Of a DNA stretch of 64,000 bases, positions 1-7,936 are shown piece after piece. The notes under the pieces were generated by a model. The model saw only the letters and a list, made by a program, of their open reading frames with translations. It was not told the origin of the DNA and ran no database searches. Origin of the DNA: Anabaena catenula FACHB-362 (lineage in GTDB: Bacteria > Cyanobacteriota > Cyanobacteriia > Cyanobacteriales > Nostocaceae); contig NZ_JACJTQ010000014.1 of the NCBI RefSeq assembly GCF_014698735.1, forward strand, positions 62,001 to 126,000, in the 5' to 3' direction. Each line of letters opens with the position of its first letter. The stretch's first letter is position 1. The translations under genes and the position numbers were made by a program.

Positions 1-1317
1 GTTATAATCTATACTTAATTGTTGACGGCGAGCGCTCAATCTTTCTTTACGTCGTTTTTCCTCTGGTGAATAATTGACTTCGGGTTCGGGTGACTCCGTT
101 TGAGTCGGGGTAGGACTAGATGTAATTGTCGGGTTGCTTTCTCCTAGATCCTTTGTGCGGTTATGGAAGCCCCACCAAAGTATACCTGTGCTGGCAAATA
201 AGGCTAAGGTAACAATAAAGACGTTTGTTGCTGTCCAAATACTTGGGGTTTGAGGAGTGGGAGTAATCACAGGTTGGGGTGCTGGGATTTTGGGGGGAGA
301 AACTGCAACTGTCGCAGATATCGGCGGTTGTGTGGGGGTAGGTGGTTGTGTAGCGGGATAATTAATTGGTTGCGGGTTAAGGGCTTGAATAACTTGACGG
401 GCTGATTGATAGCGATCGCTCACGTTTGACGATAACATTTTATCTATTATCTGTCCTAACATGGGACTAATGCTCACTTCCCGTCGCCATTGCCAACTAA
501 AATTATACGTATCAATTAGTTCTTGGGGTTGTTTACCTGTGAGTAAAACTAACACTGTCACTGCTAAGGCATATAAATCACTTTGGGGAGATACCACCCC
601 GGTTTGCATTTGTTCTGGGGGTGCAAATCCGAGTTTTCCCAATAGCGTTGCAGGTGTGGGAGATGTCATTGCCCCGCTTTGGTAATATTGAGAAGCGACG
701 GTTGCGGCAACTTGTTTGACACCACCAAAATCAATTAATACTGGTAATTGATCAGCATTGCGAAGCATTAAGTTATCAGGAGAAATATCACGGTGAATTA
801 CACCAACTGAGTGAATGTATTCTAATACTGGTAAAATTTGCTGTAATAGCTGACGGACTTCTATCTCTGTAAATCTTAAACCCTGCAATTTGCGGCTATT
901 TAATAAAGAATTATAAGTTTCTCCATCTACATGATCTTGCACCAACAATAAGTGTTCTTTCCCTTGCAAATTGATGTGTAATAGTTCTCTAAATTTAGGA
1001 ATTTGGGGATGTTGCAATTTATAAAGAACACTTGCTTCTCTCTGAAACAGTTCTTCGGCTTTTTGGACAACGTAGGGAGTTTGAACTTGGGGGGAGAATT
1101 CCTTTAAAACACAAGGTTCTCGGAAACGGTTGATATCTTCAGCTAAATAAGTACGTCCAAACCCACCTTGTCCGAGTAGACGTACAATGACATAGCGATC
1201 GCTTAAAGTTAGTCCCGCTTGAATACCAGAAGCTATACTCTTCTCTAATATTTTCTCCCCACATTGGAGACAAAACTTACTACCAGACGGATTTTGATGT
1301 CCTTGAGAACAATACAT
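1..1317 (-). CDS. Ser/Thr protein kinase with N-terminal Cys motif (C-terminus cut by window edge)
   Basis: The reading frame stays open from an ATG at 1317 to the window edge, giving 439 visible residues. It begins MYCSQGHQNPSGSKFCLQCG, a small zinc-ribbon-like Cys motif (C3, C16, C19). A Hanks-type kinase domain follows: the glycine loop LGQGGFGRTY is near residue 50, the catalytic HRDISPDN near 174, and LIDFGG after it. A Pro/Thr-rich linker leads to one membrane segment near residues 360-378, so the kinase should face the cytoplasm. The C-terminal part is outside the window. It is a close paralogue of the next gene, with the same order of motif, kinase and membrane segment. Substrate unknown. 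Confidence 0.9.
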   Translation of the reverse strand, partial: MYCSQGHQNPSGSKFCLQCGEKILEKSIASGIQAGLTLSDRYVIVRLLGQGGFGRTYLAEDINRFREPCVLKEFSPQVQTPYVVQKAEELFQREASVLYKLQHPQIPKFRELLHINLQGKEHLLLVQDHVDGETYNSLLNSRKLQGLRFTEIEVRQLLQQILPVLEYIHSVGVIHRDISPDNLMLRNADQLPVLIDFGGVKQVAATVASQYYQSGAMTSPTPATLLGKLGFAPPEQMQTGVVSPQSDLYALAVTVLVLLTGKQPQELIDTYNFSWQWRREVSISPMLGQIIDKMLSSNVSDRYQSARQVIQALNPQPINYPATQPPTPTQPPISATVAVSPPKIPAPQPVITPTPQTPSIWTATNVFIVTLALFASTGILWWGFHNRTKDLGESNPTITSSPTPTQTESPEPEVNYSPEEKRRKERLSARRQQLSIDYN

Positions 1318-1320
1318 ATT

Positions 1321-1354
1321 AGTCATTAGTCATTGGTCATTGGTCATTGGTCAT
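1321..1354. repeat. STRR heptamer repeat (GTCATTG-type)
   Basis: About five tandem copies of a 7-base unit (AGTCATT then GGTCATT) lie between the two kinase genes. Short tandem heptamers of this kind are typical of heterocystous cyanobacteria. Confidence 0.8.
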
Positions 1355-1375
1355 GTTGAAGAGGGAAATTGCTGA

Positions 1376-1410
1376 TTTTTAATTTTTAATTTTTAGTTTT
1401 TAATTTTTAC
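1376..1410. repeat. STRR heptamer repeat (TTTTTAA-type)
   Basis: Five tandem 7-base units (TTTTTAA with G or C variants at the last position) run into the 3' end of the downstream kinase gene. The stop codon and last codons of that kinase lie inside the repeat. Confidence 0.75.
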
Positions 1411-3127
1411 GCGCTTGACTTACTTTATCAGCTGCGATCGCATACCATATTTGCAGAAAGGTCTGCTGATTTAGTTTCCCACGCTCTTGACCAGGAAACA
1501 ACGGTTCAAATTTCTGATAAGTGTCTGTTCTCAGTTGTTCAATGGATTTATATTTACCCAATTTACCTGACTGTGCTAGTTCTCCCCAAGTTTCGTAATC
1601 TTGTCTAGTATAGCTTCCCAGTTTTCTGCGCGCGGAAACACTGAGATTAGCACGTTCTATTTTATCTAGTAAATCATCAGCAATACCATACCATTCATCA
1701 CGTAAAGCTGCATCTTCTGGCTTAGTAGAGATACTACGTCCTTTTAATTGTGGTTTTTGGGTATAAAATATCTCATCTACCATCTTTGTGAAAAACCCTG
1801 AGGGAATTTCTAGCTGTTGACGACGACTGAAAATTTTTTGAATGTCGCGCTTTCCGTTTTTGTCACTCACTGGTTGACTCGCTGGGTTTCCTCCTAAGGG
1901 AATTTGCGGTAGGGAAATCTCTGGCACTGTAATTGATGTTACTGAGCGAAAAACATAATTTCCAGCCGCCCAAACACCAGCACCAGTTAAAACAATGGCG
2001 CTAGTTCCCAAAAAGCTGACAGCAAAAGGACGTAACCAAGCCGGCATAGGTATTTGTTGGACAACAAATTGAGTCTGGCTATGGAATTTACTACTAATTG
2101 CTTTAGCGTTTTTTATACCCGGTGCAGCTACCATTGTTTTCAGCTTAGTCATATAAGTATTCTGGCTTTTGACAGGATTAATTATGGTATTTGCTGTATG
2201 GACAGAAGATGGTGCGGGTAAATCTTTGAGAACTTGATCAGCTTTTTGATAGCGATCGCTCGGTTTATATGCCAACATCTTTTTGAAGACAGTTTCTAAT
2301 TTGGGACTTACCTTAATTTCCTTTCCCCAATACCAAACTCCGTTATAACTATCGTAAAGTGACTGTGGTTCCTTACCCGTAAGTAAAACCAAAGCCGTTA
2401 CAGCTAAAGAATATAAATCACTACTTTTAAATACTTTCCCTTGGATTAACTGTTCTTCAGGTGCGTAGCCCTTTTTACCTAATAAAGTTCCATCTCCACC
2501 CAACTGTGTTCGCCAAAAACCCTGAGAAGCTGGTAATTGTTTCACCCCACCAAAATCAATCAACACGGGTAAATTATCACTTTGGCGTAAAATCAAATTA
2601 TCCGGTGAGATATCGCGGTGAACAATATCTAGAGAGTGAATGTAAGTCAGCACAGGGAGAATATGATGCAGGAGGTTAACAACTTCCTCCTCACTAAAAG
2701 TTTTGCCCTGACTTTGACGTTGTTGAAATAATTGGTAATAATTATCACCTTCAATATAGTCTTGGACTAAAAAGAAAAAATCCTTAGTGCCAATTTTGGC
2801 TTGAAACGAAGAGTGAAAACGCGGAATTTGAGGATGTTGAATTTTTTTGAGTACGCTTGCTTCTCGTTCAAACAGTTCTTTGGCTTTTTGTAAATCCTGT
2901 GGTTTGACAACTTGAGGTGCAAATTCCTTTAATACGCACTTTTGGCGGGATTTTTGCCTATCAATAGCTAAATAACTGCGTCCAAAGCCACCTTGCCCCA
3001 GTATACGCGCAATTTCATAGCGATTATCTATCACCTGTCCCACAGTCAGCGGTAATGCTTCCCCGCAGTGAGTGCAAAAACTGTGACTGCCCTTATTTGC
3101 GTGTTTTTTACTGCAATATACCAGCAT
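1400..3127 (-). CDS. Ser/Thr protein kinase with Cys motif, one membrane segment and a conserved C-terminal domain
   Basis: I chose the ATG at 3127 (MLVYCSKKHANK...), which aligns with the start of the neighbouring paralogue; the frame can be extended to a TTG at 3151 but nothing supports it. The Cys motif (CSKKH...CTHC) is followed by a kinase domain with LGQGGFGRSY, HRDISPDN near residue 172 and LIDFGG. A hydrophobic stretch near residues 362-389 is a single membrane segment. The last ~150 residues form an extra domain rich in charged residues and ending FLQIWYAIAADK, probably outside the membrane. I do not recognise that domain. A tandem duplication with the gene at 1-1317 is likely. Confidence 0.92.
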   Translation of the reverse strand: MLVYCSKKHANKGSHSFCTHCGEALPLTVGQVIDNRYEIARILGQGGFGRSYLAIDRQKSRQKCVLKEFAPQVVKPQDLQKAKELFEREASVLKKIQHPQIPRFHSSFQAKIGTKDFFFLVQDYIEGDNYYQLFQQRQSQGKTFSEEEVVNLLHHILPVLTYIHSLDIVHRDISPDNLILRQSDNLPVLIDFGGVKQLPASQGFWRTQLGGDGTLLGKKGYAPEEQLIQGKVFKSSDLYSLAVTALVLLTGKEPQSLYDSYNGVWYWGKEIKVSPKLETVFKKMLAYKPSDRYQKADQVLKDLPAPSSVHTANTIINPVKSQNTYMTKLKTMVAAPGIKNAKAISSKFHSQTQFVVQQIPMPAWLRPFAVSFLGTSAIVLTGAGVWAAGNYVFRSVTSITVPEISLPQIPLGGNPASQPVSDKNGKRDIQKIFSRRQQLEIPSGFFTKMVDEIFYTQKPQLKGRSISTKPEDAALRDEWYGIADDLLDKIERANLSVSARRKLGSYTRQDYETWGELAQSGKLGKYKSIEQLRTDTYQKFEPLFPGQERGKLNQQTFLQIWYAIAADKVSQARKN

Positions 3128-3882
3128 GGTACGGAAGGATAAATTGACCAATTTGAGATTTTGGATTTGAGATTTTGAATTCTAGATTGTATCAGATGGA
3201 AACAATATGACATAAAGCAGGTTGAAACTGTAAAGACTTTTCACGTTTCCACATTTCCTCTTTTCCAGAAAGTCAATATTTCCAGATATTATTCATGGCT
3301 ACAACAGGTAAAAAGCACTTTACGCAGATTTGTCCCAAAAATATTCAAAGCCGTTTCAATACTTAGAGAACTTCACGGAAGAGGACGCGGAGAGTTCCCG
3401 TGTCAGATGCCCGACGCGGGACATGAAAAAAATCTCGTTCCTAGACTCTGGCTGGGAATGCCTACTTTAAGGCTCTGACTCTCGTACAAGCGAATGTTCC
3501 CAATTCCTTATGTCACTAATTGTTTCTTGATTTTTTTGGGCATTATCTAAAATTAAACCCCTTGGTAGGGGCTTAAGTGCGATAGCGCCAGCGCTGTTTC
3601 TTGGATGGCCGTACCCCTACGGGGAAGCAAGCTACCCGTAGCGTCTCCTCAAGGAGAAGGGCTTTTGTCAGTTCGCCGATCTTGTAGGTTGGTTTGAAGT
3701 ATGAAACCCAACAGCTTCTCGTTTTTTCACTGACCTTGTCTCAGCTATCGCAAAGATAAATAATAGTTAAGGGATCGGGGCATAATAAATCATTGGAGCG
3801 GACAATATTGTGATATTTTGGTATTGAGTTTGGGGATGATTTGGTAGAGGAATAATAAACATCCTAACCATCCTGTCAGATA
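3128..3882. other. Intergenic region with repeats, no gene seen
   Basis: No convincing coding frame is present. The region holds short TTTGAGATTTTGG-type duplications next to the kinase start, a REP-like palindromic stretch at about 3580-3660 (GCGCCAGCGC and TACCCCTACGGGG) and the first copy of the 44-bp direct repeat. Confidence 0.6.
3538..3581. repeat. 44-bp direct repeat, copy 1
   Basis: This segment is identical base for base to 4640-4683. It contains a small hairpin, CCCC-TTGGTA-GGGG. The two copies bracket the PIN toxin/antitoxin genes. Confidence 0.9.
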
Positions 3883-4305
3883 TTAATCCCAAGGGCTAAA
3901 AACATTAACAGATGAGAAACCAAAATCACTAATATTACGAGTAACAATTATGAGGTTATTTTCAGATGCAGTGGCAGCTATTAAACTATCCATAATTGGT
4001 AGTTTTTTCCCTTGTGCTTCAGATTGACCACAAATTTTTGCCCAAGTATCAAGAATATTCTCATTTAACGGTAAAGTTCTATTATTAAATGTTTGTTCAA
4101 GTTTTTGTAGCCATTGCTCTAGTTTTTGATAGCGACTTGGTTGAGATTTTTCTATTTTCACAATTCCTTTTTTGATTTCAGCTATAGTTATAATGCTAAT
4201 AAATAAACTACTTTCTTTTTGCTCATCTATCCATTTAATAACTTGTTGATTGGGTTGTTTTTTTACATATTCAGAAATAACACAAGTATCTAACAGATAT
4301 TTCAT
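3883..4305 (-). CDS. vapC: PIN-domain ribonuclease toxin (VapC-like)
   Basis: The 140-residue protein has the PIN-domain layout: MKYLLDTCVISEY at the N-terminus with the first metal-binding Asp, TIAEIKKGI with the conserved Glu, PIMDSLIAATA, and IVTRNISDF near the C-terminus. VapC-type PIN proteins are metal-dependent RNases that block translation when free of antitoxin. Its ATG overlaps the TGA of the upstream gene by four bases (ATGA), so the pair is translationally coupled. Length and motifs are normal for the family. The RNA target cannot be told from sequence. Confidence 0.9.
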   Translation of the reverse strand: MKYLLDTCVISEYVKKQPNQQVIKWIDEQKESSLFISIITIAEIKKGIVKIEKSQPSRYQKLEQWLQKLEQTFNNRTLPLNENILDTWAKICGQSEAQGKKLPIMDSLIAATASENNLIIVTRNISDFGFSSVNVFSPWD

Positions 4306-4550
4306 AATGTCATATCTCTACCTGTGTCTTGATCTCGTTCAAACAACGTTTCAGTTTCTTCTAATTCAGGTAAAAGAAGTAATTCCGATAATTTAACTTG
4401 ACATTGATTTGATTGAGCAATTTTATGTGTTTCTAACTCATATAACCAACGTTGAAGAATATTACTTTGTTCTTCTATTGGTAAAGTTTTAACTGTTTCT
4501 ATAACTTTTTGAATTAATTTGGTCGTCATATTATAATTATAGGGAATCAT
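4302..4550 (-). CDS. Antitoxin partner of the PIN toxin
   Basis: This 82-residue acidic protein lies directly upstream of the PIN toxin and overlaps it by ATGA. The N-terminal part (LIQKVIETVKTLPIEEQ) resembles small cyanobacterial antitoxin-type proteins. The acidic C-terminal tail (ETETLFERDQDTGRD) would suit wrapping around a PIN active site. I give the first ATG (4550). A second ATG at 4529 (MTTKLIQK) is equally plausible, and neither has a clear Shine-Dalgarno sequence. The function follows mainly from position. Confidence 0.75.
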   Translation of the reverse strand: MIPYNYNMTTKLIQKVIETVKTLPIEEQSNILQRWLYELETHKIAQSNQCQVKLSELLLLPELEETETLFERDQDTGRDMTL

Positions 4551-4639
4551 GGTATTTATCTATTATAGCTATAGCTGCGATCAGGAAGAAATTTCTGTCA
4601 CAAGAAATAGAAGTTCCTGAAGCAACCCATTGGGCTAAT

Positions 4640-4683
4640 GGGCATTATCTAAAATTAAACCCCTTGGTAGGGGCTTAAGTGCG
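4640..4683. repeat. 44-bp direct repeat, copy 2
   Basis: Exact copy of 3538-3581, on the far side of the toxin-antitoxin genes and just past the 3' end of the DUF1993 gene. Confidence 0.9.
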
Positions 4684-4690
4684 TCTCTTT

Positions 4691-5197
4691 TTATGGCTGA
4701 CCTAGGAAGTCTCGTTTACCAAGTTCTACACCGCAGTGTCTGAGAATGTCATATGCTGTTGTGACATGAAAATAAAGGTTTGGTAAAACAAAATACAGGA
4801 GAAATGGCATTCCTTGAAAAGATAGAGTGCTACCACCCGCCTCTAAGGTAATTGTTCTCTCCTCTGAACCGTCGATTTGCTCAGGTTTAAGCGTATTTAA
4901 CTGAGAGATAGTTTTCTGAACGCGGTCAATAAGTTGAGGGAATGTGGTTTCATTGTCCTCAAACTTAGGTGCTTCTATCTCTGCTAGTTTTGCAGTACCT
5001 CTGTTTGCTACGTCACAGGCAATTTGTACTTGTCTCGATAATGGAAACATATCTGGGAATAGACGACTATTGATCAACACAGAAGGATCTATTTTTTTTG
5101 TTTCTGCATATTCAGCACCTTTTTCAAGAATAGCTATCAGGTTATTCAGTGAGTGAATAGATACGGGTATTGAAGCTTTGTACATTGAAATACTCAT
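4691..5197 (-). CDS. DUF1993 domain-containing protein
   Basis: The 168-residue protein matches the DUF1993 family in length and in its helical pattern: MSISMYKASIPVSIHSLNNL at the start, FPDMFPLSRQVQIACD in the middle, and PNLYFHVTTAYDILRHCGV near the end. The family is predicted to be a DinB-like four-helix bundle; its biochemical role is not known. The ATG has a good Shine-Dalgarno (GGAG, about 8 bases upstream). There is no operon partner: the next gene in the same direction is the toxin-antitoxin pair beyond the 44-bp repeat. Confidence 0.88.
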   Translation of the reverse strand: MSISMYKASIPVSIHSLNNLIAILEKGAEYAETKKIDPSVLINSRLFPDMFPLSRQVQIACDVANRGTAKLAEIEAPKFEDNETTFPQLIDRVQKTISQLNTLKPEQIDGSEERTITLEAGGSTLSFQGMPFLLYFVLPNLYFHVTTAYDILRHCGVELGKRDFLGQP

Positions 5198-5285
5198 TGA
5201 TATTTCTCCAGAAAGAATTCAAACAACTTTGATATGTCCCATCTCATCTTAAAGGATTAATTAACAGTAGGTAAAAAGCCAATAT

Positions 5286-5460
5286 TTATTCTGGGAGTTG
5301 CCAAATTCTAATTGTTCCATCTTCGCTACTACTAGCTATAATTTTCTGATCAACACTGAGAGCAATTGCCTCCACGGGAGTTGAATCACCTCTAAAATAT
5401 AGCTGGAAAATTGCATTTACAGATAAAATACTGACAAACAGCGACCAGATTTTTTCCACG
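5286..5460 (-). pseudogene. Remnant of a WD40-repeat protein (last repeat)
   Basis: Translation of the minus strand gives an open stretch ending IALSVDQKIIASSSEDGTIR followed by IWQLPE and a TAA. That is the typical end of a WD40 blade (S.D...IASSS.DGTIRIW.L). A second WD-like end (KIWSL) sits about 50 residues earlier. No start or upstream repeats remain, because the divergent PaaK-like gene begins at 5471. I read it as a decayed 3' fragment. Confidence 0.65.
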
Positions 5461-5470
5461 CACAAGTCTT

Positions 5471-6994
5471 ATGAAGCACGAAATACCGACGGAAAGGGCA
5501 ATTCTGGCATTAGAAAATTTTTTGTCTACTCCCTTAGGAGAGAAACTAGTAGAGCATCTTGATATACCCAGCGAAGAATTAGCGATCGCACTCTTTCAAC
5601 ATATAGCTGTTACTGTACCCGCTTATCAAGCATTTTTAGCAGAACGGGGCATCAATCCCCAGACTATTCAAACTGTCGAAGATTTCCAAAAAATCCCCAC
5701 AATCAATAAAGACAATTATATTTCCCGTTATTCTTTACCCCAATTGTGTAATAATGGAAAATTAGGAAGCTGTGATATGATCGCGGCTTCCTCTGGCTCA
5801 ACGGGTAAACCGACATTTTGGCCGCGTTTTTATACAGATGAACTACAAATAGCCACAAGGTTTGAGCAGATTTTTCACGATAGTTTTGATGCAGACACCA
5901 AAAACACCTTAGCGGTAGTTTGTTTCACCTTGGGAACATGGGTGGGGGGGATGTTCACCACTAATTGCTGTCGCCATCTCGCTACCAAGGGCTATCCTAT
6001 CACAGTTATTACTCCGGGCAACAACAAAACCGAAATATTGCGAGTTGTGCAAGAACTGGGTAATCATTTTGAGCAAGTTGTCCTCTTAGGATATCCGCCA
6101 TTTCTCAAAGATGTTATTGATACGGGTATTGCTGCTGGTGTGCAATGGCAGCAATATCAGATTAAATTAGTGATGGCCGGAGAAGTATTTAGTGAAGAAT
6201 GGCGGAGTTTAGTTGGTGAAAGAGTAGGTTCTCAAAATCCCTGTTATGATTTTGCTTCCATGTATGGAACAGCAGACGCAGGAGTTTTAGGAAATGAAAC
6301 ACCTTTGAGTATCTGCATTCGTCGGTTTTTAGCAGAAAATCCTGATGCAGCTAAAGCATTATTTGGGGAATCTCGTTTACCCACATTAGTACAGTATGAC
6401 CCCTGTAGTCGATTTTTTGAAGTTGAAAATGGGAATTTGCTATTTTCTGGTGACAATGGCATTCCTTTAATTAGATATGATATTTTAGATCATGGCGGGT
6501 TAATTAGTTACGAAGAGATGCTGAAGTTTTTAGCAAAATGGGGATTTAATCCCTTAGCAGATCAAAATATCGCTTCGTCAACTGACCATTCACCCAGAGG
6601 AATTCATCAATTACCTTTCGTCTATGTTTTCGGAAGGTTGGATTTTACAGTTTCCTATTTTGGTGCAAATATTTACCCAGAAAATGTCACAGTTGGATTA
6701 GAACAACCGATAATTAGAGAATGGGTAACAGGTAAATTTGTTTTACAGGTAAAAGAAGACGCAGACAAAAATCGGTTTTTATCTGTAGTTGTGGAATTAG
6801 CACCAGGAGTGAAGAGTAACAAGAAAAAGAAAGAAACTATAACCTCTTCCATTCTTTCCCAATTGTTACGTCTGAATAGCGAATTTGCTAATTATGTTCC
6901 CTCAGAATATCAAACACCACAGGTGACATTAACTGCAAATGGGGATGCAGAGTACTTTCCTGTCGGTGTCAAACATCGATATACGAGGAAGTAA
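5471..6994 (+). CDS. Phenylacetate-CoA ligase (PaaK)-like adenylate-forming enzyme
   Basis: The 507-residue protein belongs to the ANL superfamily. The P-loop-like signature AASSGSTGKPTFWPR lies near residues 105-120. The A-domain core follows (VVCFTLGTWVGGM, LVMAGEVFSEEW, SMYGTADAGVLGNETP), then the LIRYDILDHGG region and a short C-terminal lid domain (FGRLDFTVSYFGANIYPENV). Such enzymes activate an aryl or other carboxylate with ATP and usually pass it to CoA. The substrate is not known. It stands alone between a WD40 remnant and a small secreted peptide gene, so context gives no pathway. No strong ribosome-binding site is seen. Confidence 0.85.
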   Translation: MKHEIPTERAILALENFLSTPLGEKLVEHLDIPSEELAIALFQHIAVTVPAYQAFLAERGINPQTIQTVEDFQKIPTINKDNYISRYSLPQLCNNGKLGSCDMIAASSGSTGKPTFWPRFYTDELQIATRFEQIFHDSFDADTKNTLAVVCFTLGTWVGGMFTTNCCRHLATKGYPITVITPGNNKTEILRVVQELGNHFEQVVLLGYPPFLKDVIDTGIAAGVQWQQYQIKLVMAGEVFSEEWRSLVGERVGSQNPCYDFASMYGTADAGVLGNETPLSICIRRFLAENPDAAKALFGESRLPTLVQYDPCSRFFEVENGNLLFSGDNGIPLIRYDILDHGGLISYEEMLKFLAKWGFNPLADQNIASSTDHSPRGIHQLPFVYVFGRLDFTVSYFGANIYPENVTVGLEQPIIREWVTGKFVLQVKEDADKNRFLSVVVELAPGVKSNKKKKETITSSILSQLLRLNSEFANYVPSEYQTPQVTLTANGDAEYFPVGVKHRYTRK

Positions 6995-7064
6995 AATCCA
7001 TGAAAAAGGATGTAGAGACTTTGCATACAACGTCTCTACAGTATGATTTATTTGTGCAAAAGGT

Positions 7065-7286
7065 CTAATAATGTCGTCTATTGTTTCTATAGTAACGACA
7101 TCTATAATACCTGCCATGATAATATCTGTACCGATTTCTACCAAAACAAGTCCGATAACGTCGAACTTGGGTAGTTGTATGACGACGACGATAAGTATTA
7201 TGTGCAGAATCAGCATTTTCTGCAATACCCAACACTGAAATAGACGCTATAAAGGTAGCGAGAAGTAGTGATGTGATACGTTTCAT
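7065..7286 (-). CDS. Small secreted Arg/Tyr-rich protein
   Basis: The 73-residue frame starts with a good signal peptide (MKRITSLLLATFIASISVLG, cleavage probably after ADSA). The mature part is almost only Arg, Tyr, His, Thr and Asn (RYRTCFGRNRYRYYHGRYYR). It should be exported and strongly basic. Similar short signal-peptide proteins are common in Nostocales, but no function is known to me. A longer open frame on the same strand (to 6929) has no such features and was rejected. Confidence 0.5.
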   Translation of the reverse strand: MKRITSLLLATFIASISVLGIAENADSAHNTYRRRHTTTQVRRYRTCFGRNRYRYYHGRYYRCRYYRNNRRHY

Positions 7287-7861
7287 GAGGGTAATTTGAA
7301 GAATTAGTGATAATTTCTACAAGCAGAGGATTTTTACGAAGCGGAGATTCCACAAAGCTTTGAATAGATATTATCATAAAAACCTTCAAAATTATCCTTC
7401 ATACTTTTAAGGCGGATAATTGGTAATTGGTAATTGGTAATACAATTTTAGATTTGGGATTGTCAAAGACTTTCTGCATCAGTATCTTGTAGAGAAGGGC
7501 GATTGCGTATTGGCACAAATCAAAGTCAAAATGCTTGCTGAATTCTGACTTTTATAGTAAATTTTAACCTGAAATTTTTGATATTTTAATGTTTTATTAA
7601 ACTAGTTATGTGCGAGTTAACTTTATTAAAGTAAATTTAATTTTTTTTAATCAATAAATAGCTAAGTCAGAGTTTCCTCTTAACCTAAAAATCGAATACC
7701 ACTATAGGTGATGTTTAATAGCCAGTAAATTTAGTTTTTCTTAAAATTATCCAATACATATAATTTTATAAAAACTCATTTTTACACTTATTAGATATTG
7801 TCACTAAATGCTTTTGAACTGATTAATCAATAAGCATTGCAATTATAAATTGAGGAATTTT
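7287..7861. other. AT-rich intergenic region with an STRR repeat
   Basis: No gene is seen apart from the very short frame starting at 7862. The region holds three and a half copies of TAATTGG at 7417-7441 and is otherwise very AT-rich. Confidence 0.6.
7417..7441. repeat. STRR heptamer repeat (TAATTGG)
   Basis: Three full and one partial tandem copy of TAATTGG. Confidence 0.75.
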
Positions 7862-7936
7862 ATGACTAATACAACTCAGCCAGATCAAGTACAAGGACTA
7901 GACGGTTATACTCCCGTTTGCTATTTCTGGATGTAA
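7862..7936 (+). CDS. Possible 24-residue peptide or truncated gene start
   Basis: An ATG at 7862 is preceded by GAGGA five bases upstream, a strong ribosome-binding site for this organism. The frame reads MTNTTQPDQVQGLDGYTPVC plus four residues and then stops. Its last codons overlap the 3' end of the convergent AAA_35 gene. It could be a true small peptide, or the 5' end of a gene whose remainder was lost. I do not recognise it. Confidence 0.3.
   Translation: MTNTTQPDQVQGLDGYTPVCYFWM

Noticed and set aside
6929-7225. 98-residue minus-strand frame overlapping the small secreted protein
   Set aside because: It overlaps the PaaK-like gene end and has repetitive Ile/Val content without a start signal; the alternative frame has a proper signal peptide.
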